Shown here in pieces: positions 1 through 8,370 of a stretch of DNA of 64,000 nt. How positions within the stretch are numbered: the stretch's first letter is position 1; each line of letters starts with the position of its first letter. Both the position numbers and the translations under genes were made by a program. The DNA comes from Mucisphaera sp965279675 (GTDB taxonomy: Bacteria; Planctomycetota; Phycisphaerae; Phycisphaerales; Phycisphaeraceae). The notes under the pieces are model-generated. The model made no database searches and was not told the DNA's origin. It saw only the letters and a list, made by a program, of their open reading frames with translations. The DNA lies in NCBI RefSeq assembly GCF_965279675.1, contig NZ_CBDIIJ010000002.1, forward strand, positions 2,976,001 to 3,040,000. Direction: 5' to 3'.

Positions 1-190
1 GCCGTACTCTGCGCACAACCGCTTCTAGCGCCCCATCCGATGTCTTGCCGAGATATACGGGGCCACCATCCAGCTTGGAATCGTTGGTTGAATCTATCAT
101 TCGAGGATCGGACGTCTGTCGTTCGTGTCGCTGATGGGTGCATAATCTCTATCGACCAGAGCATTCATGAACCACGGCATGGATTTGTGC

Positions 191-1501
191 TCACCCGATC
201 GGGCCCGGCTGGTCGGATTGGTTGTACATGGCTCGGTGCTTGTTTTCCCAGTCGATGCACCATTCGCGGAATTCGTCGTCGGTGTCGCCCATCTGTTCGA
301 TCTTTTCGGTCATCGCGATCATCAGACGGACAAGGTTGCCCCAGTCGCTGACGTCGACGACCTCCTGCTCCATGCGGTCGGTTTCACGGCTGTAGTTGTG
401 ATAGTTGTCGAGGGGGATGCAGACCGCTCCGGCTTTGCCGGTCCAGGCCTGGAAGACGCTGGATTCGCAGGTGCCGCCATCCATCAGCCTGCGTTGATAG
501 CTGAAGTCGTTGTTGGCCTTGGCGAGTTCCTCGGCGCACTGCTGAGCCCATGCGACGATGCCGGGATGGAAGACGCTCGATCGGTCGCCGACGCGCACGA
601 TCGGGCCCGATCCTAACGGTGCGAGGGGTAGCGCCTTGCTCGTCTCGACGCTGACCAGCCGGTGGCCGGTGGTTTGTTCTTCTATCCGGTCGTCGAAGTT
701 CTCACGGCAGTAGCGGATCGCGCCGAAGAAGCCGCCTTCCTCGCAGCGCGTGAACAAGCAGGTCACAGGCCGTTGGAGGTTCTCGCGATTGAGGCTGTCC
801 ATCAGGCAGACCAGCGCTGCGACGCCTGCGAGATCGTCCACAGCGGTCGCGCTCATGCGGCCGTTGAAGGTGATGGGCTCGCCGAGGTCCCACATGCCGA
901 TCGATCCGGGCTCGACGCGTTCATCGGTTTTCAGGTCGACTTCCGCGACGTCGCCGGCTTCGTTGAAGCTGACGACGCGCTCGACGACAGCGGAGACGCG
1001 CTTGCCACCAATCCGCAGCTGACCCGAGACGCTGTTCGCCTGGGTCAGCCCGGGTTCGATCTGATCCAGGGGTTTGCCGCCTGTCCAGAAGACAACGCGT
1101 GACCCGACAAACAGGTCCTCGGGATACCGGCCCATCCAGTGCGCACGCAGCAGGTTGTGTGAGGTGTGCTGGACGGCCCAGAAACCGATGTGGTCCATGT
1201 GCGCCGTGAACATGAGGCGTTTTTGTTCACCGGCCGGCTCGTCGGGGATGAATTCGACGATGACATTGCCTGCATCATCGATGCGAACAGGGAGTCCGCG
1301 GTTCTTGGCAAACTGCCAGACCCACAGCATCACGTTCTGCTCGTGAAACGGGGCTGTCGGTAGCCTTAAGAGTTCCTGGGCGAACCGAAGCCATCTGGTT
1401 GGCGGGTGAAAACGCTGCCTGAGCCGCTGACTCGGAGACGTAGCGCGCTTATGCGTGCTGAAGTCCTGGGTCCGCAACTGGTTCAGCTTGTGTCGGTCCA
1501 T
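191..1501 (-). CDS. M20/M42-type (clan MH) zinc peptidase, paralogue 1
   Basis: Predicted cytoplasmic dinuclear zinc peptidase of 436 residues without a signal peptide. Visible metal/catalytic motifs in family order: HMDH (first zinc ligand), AVDDLAG (bridging Asp), CEEGGFFGA (catalytic Glu and neighbouring ligand), SVETS and a late His in PLDNYHNYS. The family removes N-terminal amino acids or cleaves dipeptides and amides. The protein at 7105-8370 is a full-length paralogue that shares SPFHEQNV/APFHEQNV near the N-terminus and the same motifs. It is the last gene of a probable leftward operon behind an S51 peptidase (2596-3828) and a prepilin-like gene (1525-2520), 23 bp from the latter. 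The N-terminus is about 20 residues longer than in the paralogue, and no clear ribosome binding site marks the start, so the start is uncertain. The substrate is unknown; work on peptides released by the S51 partner is inference. Confidence 0.8.
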   Translation of the reverse strand: MDRHKLNQLRTQDFSTHKRATSPSQRLRQRFHPPTRWLRFAQELLRLPTAPFHEQNVMLWVWQFAKNRGLPVRIDDAGNVIVEFIPDEPAGEQKRLMFTAHMDHIGFWAVQHTSHNLLRAHWMGRYPEDLFVGSRVVFWTGGKPLDQIEPGLTQANSVSGQLRIGGKRVSAVVERVVSFNEAGDVAEVDLKTDERVEPGSIGMWDLGEPITFNGRMSATAVDDLAGVAALVCLMDSLNRENLQRPVTCLFTRCEEGGFFGAIRYCRENFDDRIEEQTTGHRLVSVETSKALPLAPLGSGPIVRVGDRSSVFHPGIVAWAQQCAEELAKANNDFSYQRRLMDGGTCESSVFQAWTGKAGAVCIPLDNYHNYSRETDRMEQEVVDVSDWGNLVRLMIAMTEKIEQMGDTDDEFREWCIDWENKHRAMYNQSDQPGPIG

Positions 1502-1524
1502 GACGCGACATCATATGCGATGGC

Positions 1525-2520
1525 TTAGTAGTCATACTCCCGTATGGAGACGCCGTTCGAGATGATGTTGGTCGCTGTGATGCCGACGTGGCTGAGGCCC
1601 GCGCGTGCCCTGCCGCCGGCCGAGGGGGACAGAAAATCAACCATCGCGTCGAGAAGCACCTCGACCTGCTCGCGATCGCCACTGACAAAAGACACGTGGC
1701 CGTCCATGAAGCCGAAGTTCTGACCGCGGCCTGCGTGGTTATCGATCTTCTTGGCATTGCCGCCTAAGGCGATTTGATCCTCATCGGCCATGCCATACCG
1801 CCCGGCGGCGTCGTTCTCGGCAATGATGGCTACATTTGAAGTCTGGCGCACCCAGATGTCCGTCTTCAAGCGAGCGCCGGAGACAGAGTCGCCGCTATTC
1901 CAGGGCGTGTAGTAGTCGTTATCTGTCATGGCAACCTCGTTCACGGTGCCGGTGCGGTACTTGCCAAACTCTGCCCAGGCATGGATGTCGTAGCTGTGAC
2001 CGCCGGTTTCGTCGTCAGCACCTTCGTGAGCGTTGGTATAGAGATCACGCAACGGCAGATAGTTCAGGCCGGATCGCCCCACAACCGGGGTAGAAGCTAC
2101 AAACGGTCCGGTACGGCCATCTGAACGGGTGAAGGGCTGGTTCGGATCGGTGTGGATGATGTTCTGTGTGCTCGGGCAGATGGCGGCATCAAAGGTGTTA
2201 CCAAAGATGCCGTCGATGAAATCCATCTTGCTCTCGATGTAGAGCGGAAACAGGTGGGAGATATTGTCACCCTGAATGGTGTCCGCATTCGGGAACATGA
2301 TTCGGTGCTGTTCGTCCTCGGCGATGATCACCGAAGCCTGAATCATCGACCGCACATTACTGGTGCAGATGAGGGTTCGAGCGGTCTCTCTGGCGCTACC
2401 GAGGGCCGGCAGCAGGATGCCTATCAGCAGGGCGATGATCGAGATCACAACAAGCAGCTCGATGAGCGTGAAGCCGCGCATGACCGCATAGAGCGTAGTC
2501 TGGGTTGTCTGTCGTTTCAT
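1525..2520 (-). CDS. Prepilin-type N-terminal methylation domain protein
   Basis: 331 residues with a type IV prepilin/pseudopilin signature: a short charged leader, then GFTLIELLVVISIIALL, so a PilD-like peptidase would cut after Gly and expose a methylated Phe. The C-terminal part carries GFMDGHVSFV, resembling the C-terminal DG motif seen in the large planctomycete families of such proteins. The mature protein would be a single-pass inner-membrane protein with a globular periplasmic domain, or a pseudopilus subunit. It lies between an S51 peptidase and an M20/M42-type peptidase on the same strand with gaps of 75 and 23 bp, so it probably belongs to that operon. No pilus assembly genes are in the window. 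Its role with the peptidases is unknown. A second member at 48514-49335 sits in the alginate region. Confidence 0.85.
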   Translation of the reverse strand: MKRQTTQTTLYAVMRGFTLIELLVVISIIALLIGILLPALGSARETARTLICTSNVRSMIQASVIIAEDEQHRIMFPNADTIQGDNISHLFPLYIESKMDFIDGIFGNTFDAAICPSTQNIIHTDPNQPFTRSDGRTGPFVASTPVVGRSGLNYLPLRDLYTNAHEGADDETGGHSYDIHAWAEFGKYRTGTVNEVAMTDNDYYTPWNSGDSVSGARLKTDIWVRQTSNVAIIAENDAAGRYGMADEDQIALGGNAKKIDNHAGRGQNFGFMDGHVSFVSGDREQVEVLLDAMVDFLSPSAGGRARAGLSHVGITATNIISNGVSIREYDY

Positions 2521-2595
2521 CGCGAGAGTCTCCGACTGTGGCTCGCTGGAATCAACGAGCCGGTTAGGTCTGCTGTTGACGCAGGCTCAAGGCCA

Positions 2596-3828
2596 TCACT
2601 CAGCGGTATCGCGTTCGATTTCGGCACGCCGCTGAGCGATGCGGTATTCAATATCTGGCATGGGTTCGATATCAAGACGGACGTCCAACGAGGTCAGGGT
2701 GTGATCCTCGCCGATACCGGCTTCAAAGAAACGCGTGGTTTCATCGGCGGTCATGCGGTAGGTAAAGTTGTCATCTCTGGCTATGACCACACGCCCACGG
2801 TCTTCTGCCAGTGCCTGCACCATGCTGAGCACCGTGTAGCGGTCCCACATGTCCGAGTCCGCAAGGTGCTTGGAAGCAACCACCTGCGCTTGCTGGCGTT
2901 CGCTGCGACCCGAGGCAACCTGTCTCTCGCCGGTGTTGAGTTGGATGCTGTCGCCCTGGCTCAGGATGCTCAGGCGTACGTTGGACCAGGCATGCCCCTG
3001 CCGCTGGACGGCTCCGAGGTCGAACATGGTCAGGCCGTGTGTGCCGATGATTTCGGCTCGATCATTTTCGAGATCAACGACCATCGCGCTGTTCTCGCTG
3101 ACACCAAAGCCAAAGCGATAGTCGAGTTGATGCATCGCGTTCAGGAGACGACCGGTGCGTCCGCGCCTGAGAAAATGCTGGTCGATAAGGCCGTAGCCGA
3201 AGAGCGCCATCCCCTGGACGTAGCCGACGCCGGGCACGTCATATCCTTCGTTTGCGCCGAGGAGCATGGCCTCGGAACTGCTGCCGCCGGTGATCATCCA
3301 TCTGCTCATCATCGCAGCGCCAGCGGATGTTCCCCCCACCGTCCCGCCGGCCTCGAGCACCTGCAGAACCGAGCGGTAGCTATCCGTATCGCCCTGCTGC
3401 GGGCGCATGGCACGGAGGATCCGGATCTGATCGCCACCCGTGAACCAGAGGGCCGAGCAGCCCGCGAGTTCGCTGGCGACCTCAGGCGTCTGAACCCTTT
3501 CGGGTTGGTCATGACGCAAGCCGGTGTCGTAGATCATCTCCGGCTGATCGGCATAGGCCTGGATGTCCTGCACGGTCAGCGGACCCGATCGCTCGGGCAC
3601 CCCACTGGCCAGGGGGATCACCGCGACACGGGACTCAGGCGGGACCTCTTTAAGGAAGGCTTGGTAGATCGTAGGATGTTCGGGCTTGAGCGCGCCGCCA
3701 ACGATGACGAGACGGCCGCGATCGGGAAACGCATCGGCATGAGCACCCGCGGCAAGCAAACCAACGGCTATGACCAGCATGGTCAGGTATCCGTGGCTAA
3801 GGCTGGCTATGAGAGTCTTCACAAGCAT
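2596..3828 (-). CDS. Secreted cyanophycinase-like S51 serine peptidase
   Basis: About 410 residues with the ATG at 3828; this start is preferred over upstream codons because GAGGAG lies 9 nt before it and the N-terminus then forms a signal peptide ending near GAHA. Peptidase family S51: GGDQ (residues 131-134), nucleophile elbow GGTSAGAA with Ser168, and the downstream IDQHFLRRGRTGRLL segment typical of cyanophycinases. Cyanophycinase cuts cyanophycin (multi-L-arginyl-poly-aspartate) to beta-Asp-Arg dipeptides; S51 also includes dipeptidase E, so specificity is not certain. The signal peptide implies export. It is first in a leftward set of three genes ending in an M20/M42-type peptidase. The S51 protein at 5685-7091 has the same catalytic region but adds dockerin and PEP-CTERM segments that this one lacks. 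Confidence 0.85.
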   Translation of the reverse strand: MLVKTLIASLSHGYLTMLVIAVGLLAAGAHADAFPDRGRLVIVGGALKPEHPTIYQAFLKEVPPESRVAVIPLASGVPERSGPLTVQDIQAYADQPEMIYDTGLRHDQPERVQTPEVASELAGCSALWFTGGDQIRILRAMRPQQGDTDSYRSVLQVLEAGGTVGGTSAGAAMMSRWMITGGSSSEAMLLGANEGYDVPGVGYVQGMALFGYGLIDQHFLRRGRTGRLLNAMHQLDYRFGFGVSENSAMVVDLENDRAEIIGTHGLTMFDLGAVQRQGHAWSNVRLSILSQGDSIQLNTGERQVASGRSERQQAQVVASKHLADSDMWDRYTVLSMVQALAEDRGRVVIARDDNFTYRMTADETTRFFEAGIGEDHTLTSLDVRLDIEPMPDIEYRIAQRRAEIERDTAE

Positions 3829-4374
3829 AGGGTCGTGCTCCTCAGAGACGGTTCTGAGATCTTGGAAGCAAACAGACCACGCGGAGCCCATGGCTACCAA
3901 CGGGCATCCCTCGAATTTCGAATAAGGGTTTGTGGTCGCCAGCCAGCGTGAACCACAGGCCTACCACAGGGCTATCCGGCTCTGGTGAGAGAGCCTTCTT
4001 GTTCGGGTCATCGGCTCCGCCGACGTCTTGGTTCGTGCTTCCCAAGCAAAGTCAAATCTACTGCCTGCATGGGTAATGGTCAATGCTTTTTGGGTTTATA
4101 GGCGGTGAATCGACCGGTTCTGGCCAATTTCGGCCAGAGAATCATTGACACAAGTGCGTTCTGAGGACAAACTTGCCCTTGTACAAGACCCCGTGTTCTT
4201 CGGGCGACCACCCCACTCCATCGCGAATACGTCGTGCCTTCGGGCTGCGTCTCCACGCCTCGACCGAATCTGGCCAGATGCGGTCTTCGTAATGGGCTGT
4301 GATCTTGGAATGAACCGCGACCCCGCTTGGCCTGCTCCGATTTGAATGAACCCACTCAAAGGAGGGATTGACCC
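3829..4374. other. Gene-free divergent region
   Basis: This stretch separates the leftward S51 peptidase from the rightward PEP-CTERM gene. Short open frames occur on both strands but none has family resemblance or a ribosome binding site. It should hold the promoters of both divergent transcription units; I could not identify convincing -35/-10 pairs. The only clear signal is AAAGGAGG just before the ATG at 4375. Confidence 0.6.
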
Positions 4375-5583
4375 ATGAAGAACCCAACCAGCACCCTGCT
4401 CACCGCCGCGCTCTTGGCATCCGGCCTGTCAGCGGCCCAGACGGCCATGGCCGCCAACACCCTGCCGTTCACCGAGACCTTTTCAGATGCCGGCGGCGAC
4501 GGCTTCGACCTGACCCCGTTCACCGACAGCTCCGATTATCCGTTCTTCGTCAACAACACCGATGGCACCTTCGATGTAGACATGACCACCGGGTTCCGCT
4601 CCTACTCCACCGTCGAGGTCGCCGGCCTCAACCCTGTCCTTGGCACGACCGTCACCATGTCCATGGATTTCGACATGCTCGACGACACCGTCTCGACGAC
4701 ACGCATCGGGTTCGTCCTCTTTGGTGGCATCGCTGACACGCAGAACGACCCCGACGCCTTCCTCGCATTTATCTCCGAGCCCTCGGGCTTCAACCTGCCG
4801 TCCTTCGGCACCCCGGAGATGGTGCTGGAGAACCGTCCCGCGATCTCGCCGAATCCGCGTCAGATCGTCTCCGACTTCTGGACCGTGTTTAACACCCGGC
4901 CCCTGAATTACACGACTTTCACGCTTTCGGTCACCGCAGCCATCACGGATAGCAACCCCGAGAACCTCGGCGTGCCCGTGATGGAACTCGATTATTCATT
5001 GTTCGAAACCGACAACCCGGGTTTTGGTACCGAAACCGGCACGCTTGTTTCGGTTCTCGAAGGTGGCGTGATCCCGGCCGGCGACTTCTTCGGTTTCGCC
5101 GTGGATAGGAACTCCGCGGGCCCCGAAGCCAGCCTCAAGTTCGACAACTTCTCGATGTCGGTTACCGGCAATGGTGCCACCAGCACGCCCGGCGATTTCA
5201 ACGCAGATACCGTCGTGGACGCCGCGGACATCGATTTGCTGACCGCTGCGATCCGCGCCGGCTCGTCCGACAGCACCTTCGACCTCGACGGCCTCAACGG
5301 TGTTGACGCCGGCGACCTCGCCGAGATCCTCGCCCTGATCGGGACCGTCCCCGGCGACGCCAACCTGGACTTCGAAGTCGACCTCATCGATCTCTCCGCT
5401 CTGGCTACCAGCTTCGGTTCGACCGGCGGCTGGGGCGAGGGCAACTTCAACAGCGATGACGTCGTCGATCTGATCGACCTCTCGTTGCTAGCAACCAACT
5501 TCGGCACCAGTGCCGCAGCGCCCGAGCCCGGCAGCCTCGCCATCCTTGCGCTCGCTGGGTTGGCCATGATTAAGCGTCGCTAA
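4375..5583 (+). CDS. Secreted dockerin-like/PEP-CTERM protein
   Basis: 402 residues. Signal peptide (MKNPTSTLLTAALLASG..., cut near AMAA), a beta-rich domain of unknown fold to about residue 265, then four EF-hand-like calcium loops (GDFNADTVVDAADIDLL, FDLDGLNGVDAGDLAEI, GDANLDFEVDLIDLSAL and GNFNSDDVVDLIDLSLL), and a C-terminal PEP-CTERM tail: PEPG, a hydrophobic helix and KRR. PEP-CTERM proteins are handled by an exosortase system at the cell surface; the dockerin-like pairs could bind calcium or a partner. A strong AAAGGAGG precedes the ATG. A hairpin at 5614-5645 separates it from the next gene. The function of the N-terminal domain is unknown. Confidence 0.85.
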   Translation: MKNPTSTLLTAALLASGLSAAQTAMAANTLPFTETFSDAGGDGFDLTPFTDSSDYPFFVNNTDGTFDVDMTTGFRSYSTVEVAGLNPVLGTTVTMSMDFDMLDDTVSTTRIGFVLFGGIADTQNDPDAFLAFISEPSGFNLPSFGTPEMVLENRPAISPNPRQIVSDFWTVFNTRPLNYTTFTLSVTAAITDSNPENLGVPVMELDYSLFETDNPGFGTETGTLVSVLEGGVIPAGDFFGFAVDRNSAGPEASLKFDNFSMSVTGNGATSTPGDFNADTVVDAADIDLLTAAIRAGSSDSTFDLDGLNGVDAGDLAEILALIGTVPGDANLDFEVDLIDLSALATSFGSTGGWGEGNFNSDDVVDLIDLSLLATNFGTSAAAPEPGSLAILALAGLAMIKRR

Positions 5584-5613
5584 AGAAAAGTAGGCCATGA
5601 GTGCTTCCGCATC

Positions 5614-5647
5614 AGACGCCGCGCCCCTGATCGGGCGCGACGTCTTT
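5614..5647 (+). terminator. Probable hairpin terminator
   Basis: Thirteen-base arms 5614-5626 and 5633-5645 pair with one mismatch around a 6-nt loop and are followed by a short T run. It sits 30 bp after the PEP-CTERM gene at 4375-5583. The T run is short, so efficiency is uncertain. Confidence 0.55.
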
Positions 5648-5684
5648 CCCGCCGATCAGAGGTAGCAGCCAGCTAGGTACGCCG

Positions 5685-7091
5685 ATGAGAAGCCTTGCTT
5701 TTTCCATCCTGGCTTTCGTTTCCCTCGGTTCACCGGCCCTGGCGATCGAGTACTACCTCACGGGCTCGTCCGGCGACAGCAACGCCATCCCCGAGCCCGG
5801 CCTGCTACTGGCAGGCGGCGGTGGCGATGTCGATTCCGCGATGACTTGGTTTCTCAACCGGGCCAACGGTGGCGACGTTGTTGTCATACGCGCTTCGGGG
5901 TCAGATGGTTACAACGACTATCTCTATAGCGATCTACCCGGCACCCAACCAGACTCCGTTGAAACGCTCGTTTTTGAATCCCGGAGCGATGCCTTCAACA
6001 GCTTCGCGATCGATCGCCTGCAGAAGGCCGATGCGATCTTTATCGCCGGCGGTGATCAGTCGCGCTACGACGATTACTGGCGAGATTCTCCCATCGAAGC
6101 CATTCTCAACGCCAAAGCAGCCGACGGCGCCCCGATTGGCGGCACCAGTGCCGGCCTGGCCATCCTGGGATCCACCGCTTACGTCGCTCAGCGAAGGTCG
6201 GTGAGCTCGACCGAGGCACTCTCAGACCCGTTCCACCGCAATGTCACCCTCCGGCACGACTTTTTGACCATCCCCTACCTCGACGATCTCGTAACCGATT
6301 CGCATTTCAGCCAACGCAATCGCGAGGGCCGGCTCGCAGCCTTTGTGGCGCGCATCCTCTCGGATACCAACGCCGAAACAGCTCACGGCATTGGCGTCGA
6401 CGAAGGCACGGCCCTTACCATCGACGCCACGGGTTACGCGACTTACCACGGGCCCTCCGCCAGGTCCGCGACGTTGCTCAGCGTCTACGCCCCCGACATC
6501 AACCTCCCGCAGGGGCAGGCCCTGAACCTCGGGCCGATCGAGTCCTACACCCTCACGACCAACGGCGCGTTCCGGCTCCCGTCCTGGTCGCCGGTCGGCC
6601 CGACCACCGCCACCCGATCCTGGTCCGCCTACCAAAACGGCCAACTCGTCGACCTTGGAAACCTGGGCGATCTCAATCTCGACACCCGTGTCAACATCGC
6701 CGACATCGATCTGCTGCTAGACGACCCATCCGACCCCGCGGCCGACATCAATCTCGATGGAACGGTCGATCTGGCCGACCTCGAATTCCTCGTCAAGATC
6801 GTTCTCGGCTCCAGCATCGGCGACTCCGATCTGGATGGGAATGTTGATCTCGTCGATCTCTCGGTGCTCGCCAGCAACTTCGGCCAGACCAACGAATCGC
6901 CCGAGGTCGACGGCACACTGAGCTGGGGTGATGGCGACTTCGATGGCTCCGGCACCATCGATCTGATCGACCTTTCATTGCTTGCCACAGACTTTGGATT
7001 CAGTGCAGGGGTCCCCGAACCCGCCTGCTCCAGCCTGCTGCTGATCACTCTTGCTTCGTTCCGCCGCCAGCACGCCGGCCCATCTACCTGA
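5685..7091 (+). CDS. Surface S51 (cyanophycinase-like) peptidase with dockerin and PEP-CTERM segments
   Basis: 468 residues: signal peptide ending in PALA (about residue 20), S51 domain to about residue 300 with FIAGGDQSRY (119-128) and nucleophile elbow GGTSAGLA (Ser155), a DSHFSQRNREGRL segment like the cyanophycinase DQHF...R..GRL motif, two to four EF-hand/dockerin-like repeats (GDLNLDTRVNIADIDLL to DFDGSGTIDLIDLSLL), and a C-terminal VPEPA tail with a hydrophobic stretch and RR. It should act outside the cell or on its surface and release dipeptides or short peptides from a polymer such as cyanophycin. Start supported by AGGT 9 nt upstream. Only 13 bp separate it from the M20/M42-type peptidase gene, so the two are probably co-transcribed, followed by a YfcC transporter. 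A PEP-CTERM-anchored S51 enzyme is an unusual architecture. Confidence 0.85.
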   Translation: MRSLAFSILAFVSLGSPALAIEYYLTGSSGDSNAIPEPGLLLAGGGGDVDSAMTWFLNRANGGDVVVIRASGSDGYNDYLYSDLPGTQPDSVETLVFESRSDAFNSFAIDRLQKADAIFIAGGDQSRYDDYWRDSPIEAILNAKAADGAPIGGTSAGLAILGSTAYVAQRRSVSSTEALSDPFHRNVTLRHDFLTIPYLDDLVTDSHFSQRNREGRLAAFVARILSDTNAETAHGIGVDEGTALTIDATGYATYHGPSARSATLLSVYAPDINLPQGQALNLGPIESYTLTTNGAFRLPSWSPVGPTTATRSWSAYQNGQLVDLGNLGDLNLDTRVNIADIDLLLDDPSDPAADINLDGTVDLADLEFLVKIVLGSSIGDSDLDGNVDLVDLSVLASNFGQTNESPEVDGTLSWGDGDFDGSGTIDLIDLSLLATDFGFSAGVPEPACSSLLLITLASFRRQHAGPST

Positions 7092-7104
7092 AGGCTGACC
7101 CACG

Positions 7105-8370
7105 ATGACACAGTTAGAAGGCACATCTTTACGAACCCGGGGTAAGCATCCAGCGCCCTTTGAGATCGACTTGCTGAAGGAAATCCTTGCCCAGCCGACC
7201 AGCCCTTTTCACGAACAGAACGTCGCGACCATCGCCTGCGATACGGCCTGCGACATCGGATGGGATGCCCGAGCCGACCACGTCGGCAACCTGCTCATCA
7301 CGCCAACACCCGACACACAACCCGAGCTGATACTGACCGCTCACATGGACCACCCCGGTTTCTGGGCTCTCGAAACCCCGTCGCCCGGACGACTGCTGGC
7401 CCAGTGGATGGGGCGGGTGCCAGGCGAAGCCATGATCGATCAGCCCGTGCGTTTCTGGACCTCCGGGCAGGCCATCACCCGTCTACCGGGCGACTGGTCG
7501 AACCCCGATACCTCGGCCCGCTTAGGCGGGGTCACCGTGGATGGCTATGTCAGAAACCTTATCGACAGCAATGAACTGGATAACCCCAGCCTGGTCGAGA
7601 TCGAGATCGAAGGCGAGGTCGCTCCGGGCTCCATCGGCATGTGGCGGCTCGACGAACCCCGGGTTCGCGACGGCATCATCTACGCCCGAGCCATCGACGA
7701 TCTGGCGGCCGTCGCCGCCTTGTTGATCGTTGCCCAACGCCTAAGCGCGGCCAACGAAAAAACCAATCTCGGAATCCTCCTCACACGCGCCGAAGAAGGG
7801 GGATTCTTTGGAGCGATCGACTACTGCCGCAACTTCACCAACCCCAAGGATGCCCCGCTTCACGTCGGCCTGGAGATGTCGATGGCGCGAGGCGACGTCG
7901 CTGTCGGCACGGGAGTCGTCCTGCGGGTTGGCGACCGACGCACCACCTTCAATCCCGCTGTGACCGATTGGGAAAACCGAGTCGCCTCGACGCTTGATCA
8001 AAGCGATCCAGACTTTGGCTATCAGCGGCAGCTCATGCCCGGTGGTTCTTGCGAATCGACCATCTTCGAGGCCTTCTTCGGTCGTGCAGGCGCCCTCTGC
8101 CTGCCCCTTGGCAACTATCACAACGTCACCGAAGACGGCCAGATCGCCCCCGAATACATCGACCTATCCGATTTTCGTGACCTCGTTGAACTCTGCATCG
8201 CGTTGGCGCGAACCCCTTTTGGCGGACAGTCGGAATTGCCTGCGTTTGCAGCCAGGTGGTCCGAGTACGCCGATCGCCATCAGCACCTCTACACCGAGTC
8301 GCACGCTTTTGCCGACCCGCAGCGTCAGGTCGTCGAGCCATCCAACGCCGACATCAGGGGCACGGCATGA
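7105..8370 (+). CDS. M20/M42-type (clan MH) zinc peptidase, paralogue 2
   Basis: 421 residues, no signal peptide, predicted cytoplasmic. Metal and catalytic motifs: TAHMDHPGFW, AIDDLAAVAAL, RAEEGGFFGAIDYC, GLEMS and LGNYHNV, in the order expected for clan MH zinc peptidases. It is a paralogue of 191-1501, and both are paired with an S51 peptidase gene. GAAGG lies about 11 nt upstream of the ATG. Its stop overlaps the start of the YfcC-family transporter (shared ATGA at 8367-8370), so translational coupling is likely. The simplest reading is that it finishes hydrolysis of peptides produced outside by the S51 enzyme and imported by the transporter; the substrate is inferred from context only. 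Confidence 0.82.
   Translation: MTQLEGTSLRTRGKHPAPFEIDLLKEILAQPTSPFHEQNVATIACDTACDIGWDARADHVGNLLITPTPDTQPELILTAHMDHPGFWALETPSPGRLLAQWMGRVPGEAMIDQPVRFWTSGQAITRLPGDWSNPDTSARLGGVTVDGYVRNLIDSNELDNPSLVEIEIEGEVAPGSIGMWRLDEPRVRDGIIYARAIDDLAAVAALLIVAQRLSAANEKTNLGILLTRAEEGGFFGAIDYCRNFTNPKDAPLHVGLEMSMARGDVAVGTGVVLRVGDRRTTFNPAVTDWENRVASTLDQSDPDFGYQRQLMPGGSCESTIFEAFFGRAGALCLPLGNYHNVTEDGQIAPEYIDLSDFRDLVELCIALARTPFGGQSELPAFAARWSEYADRHQHLYTESHAFADPQRQVVEPSNADIRGTA

Noticed and set aside
2152..3951. 599-residue open frame on the plus strand
   Set aside because: Antisense to the S51 and prepilin-like genes, which have signal peptides, catalytic motifs and ribosome binding sites; the plus-strand frame has no family resemblance.
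4080..4387. Overlapping minus-strand frames before the PEP-CTERM gene
   Set aside because: Three mutually overlapping frames with no motif; more likely promoter DNA.
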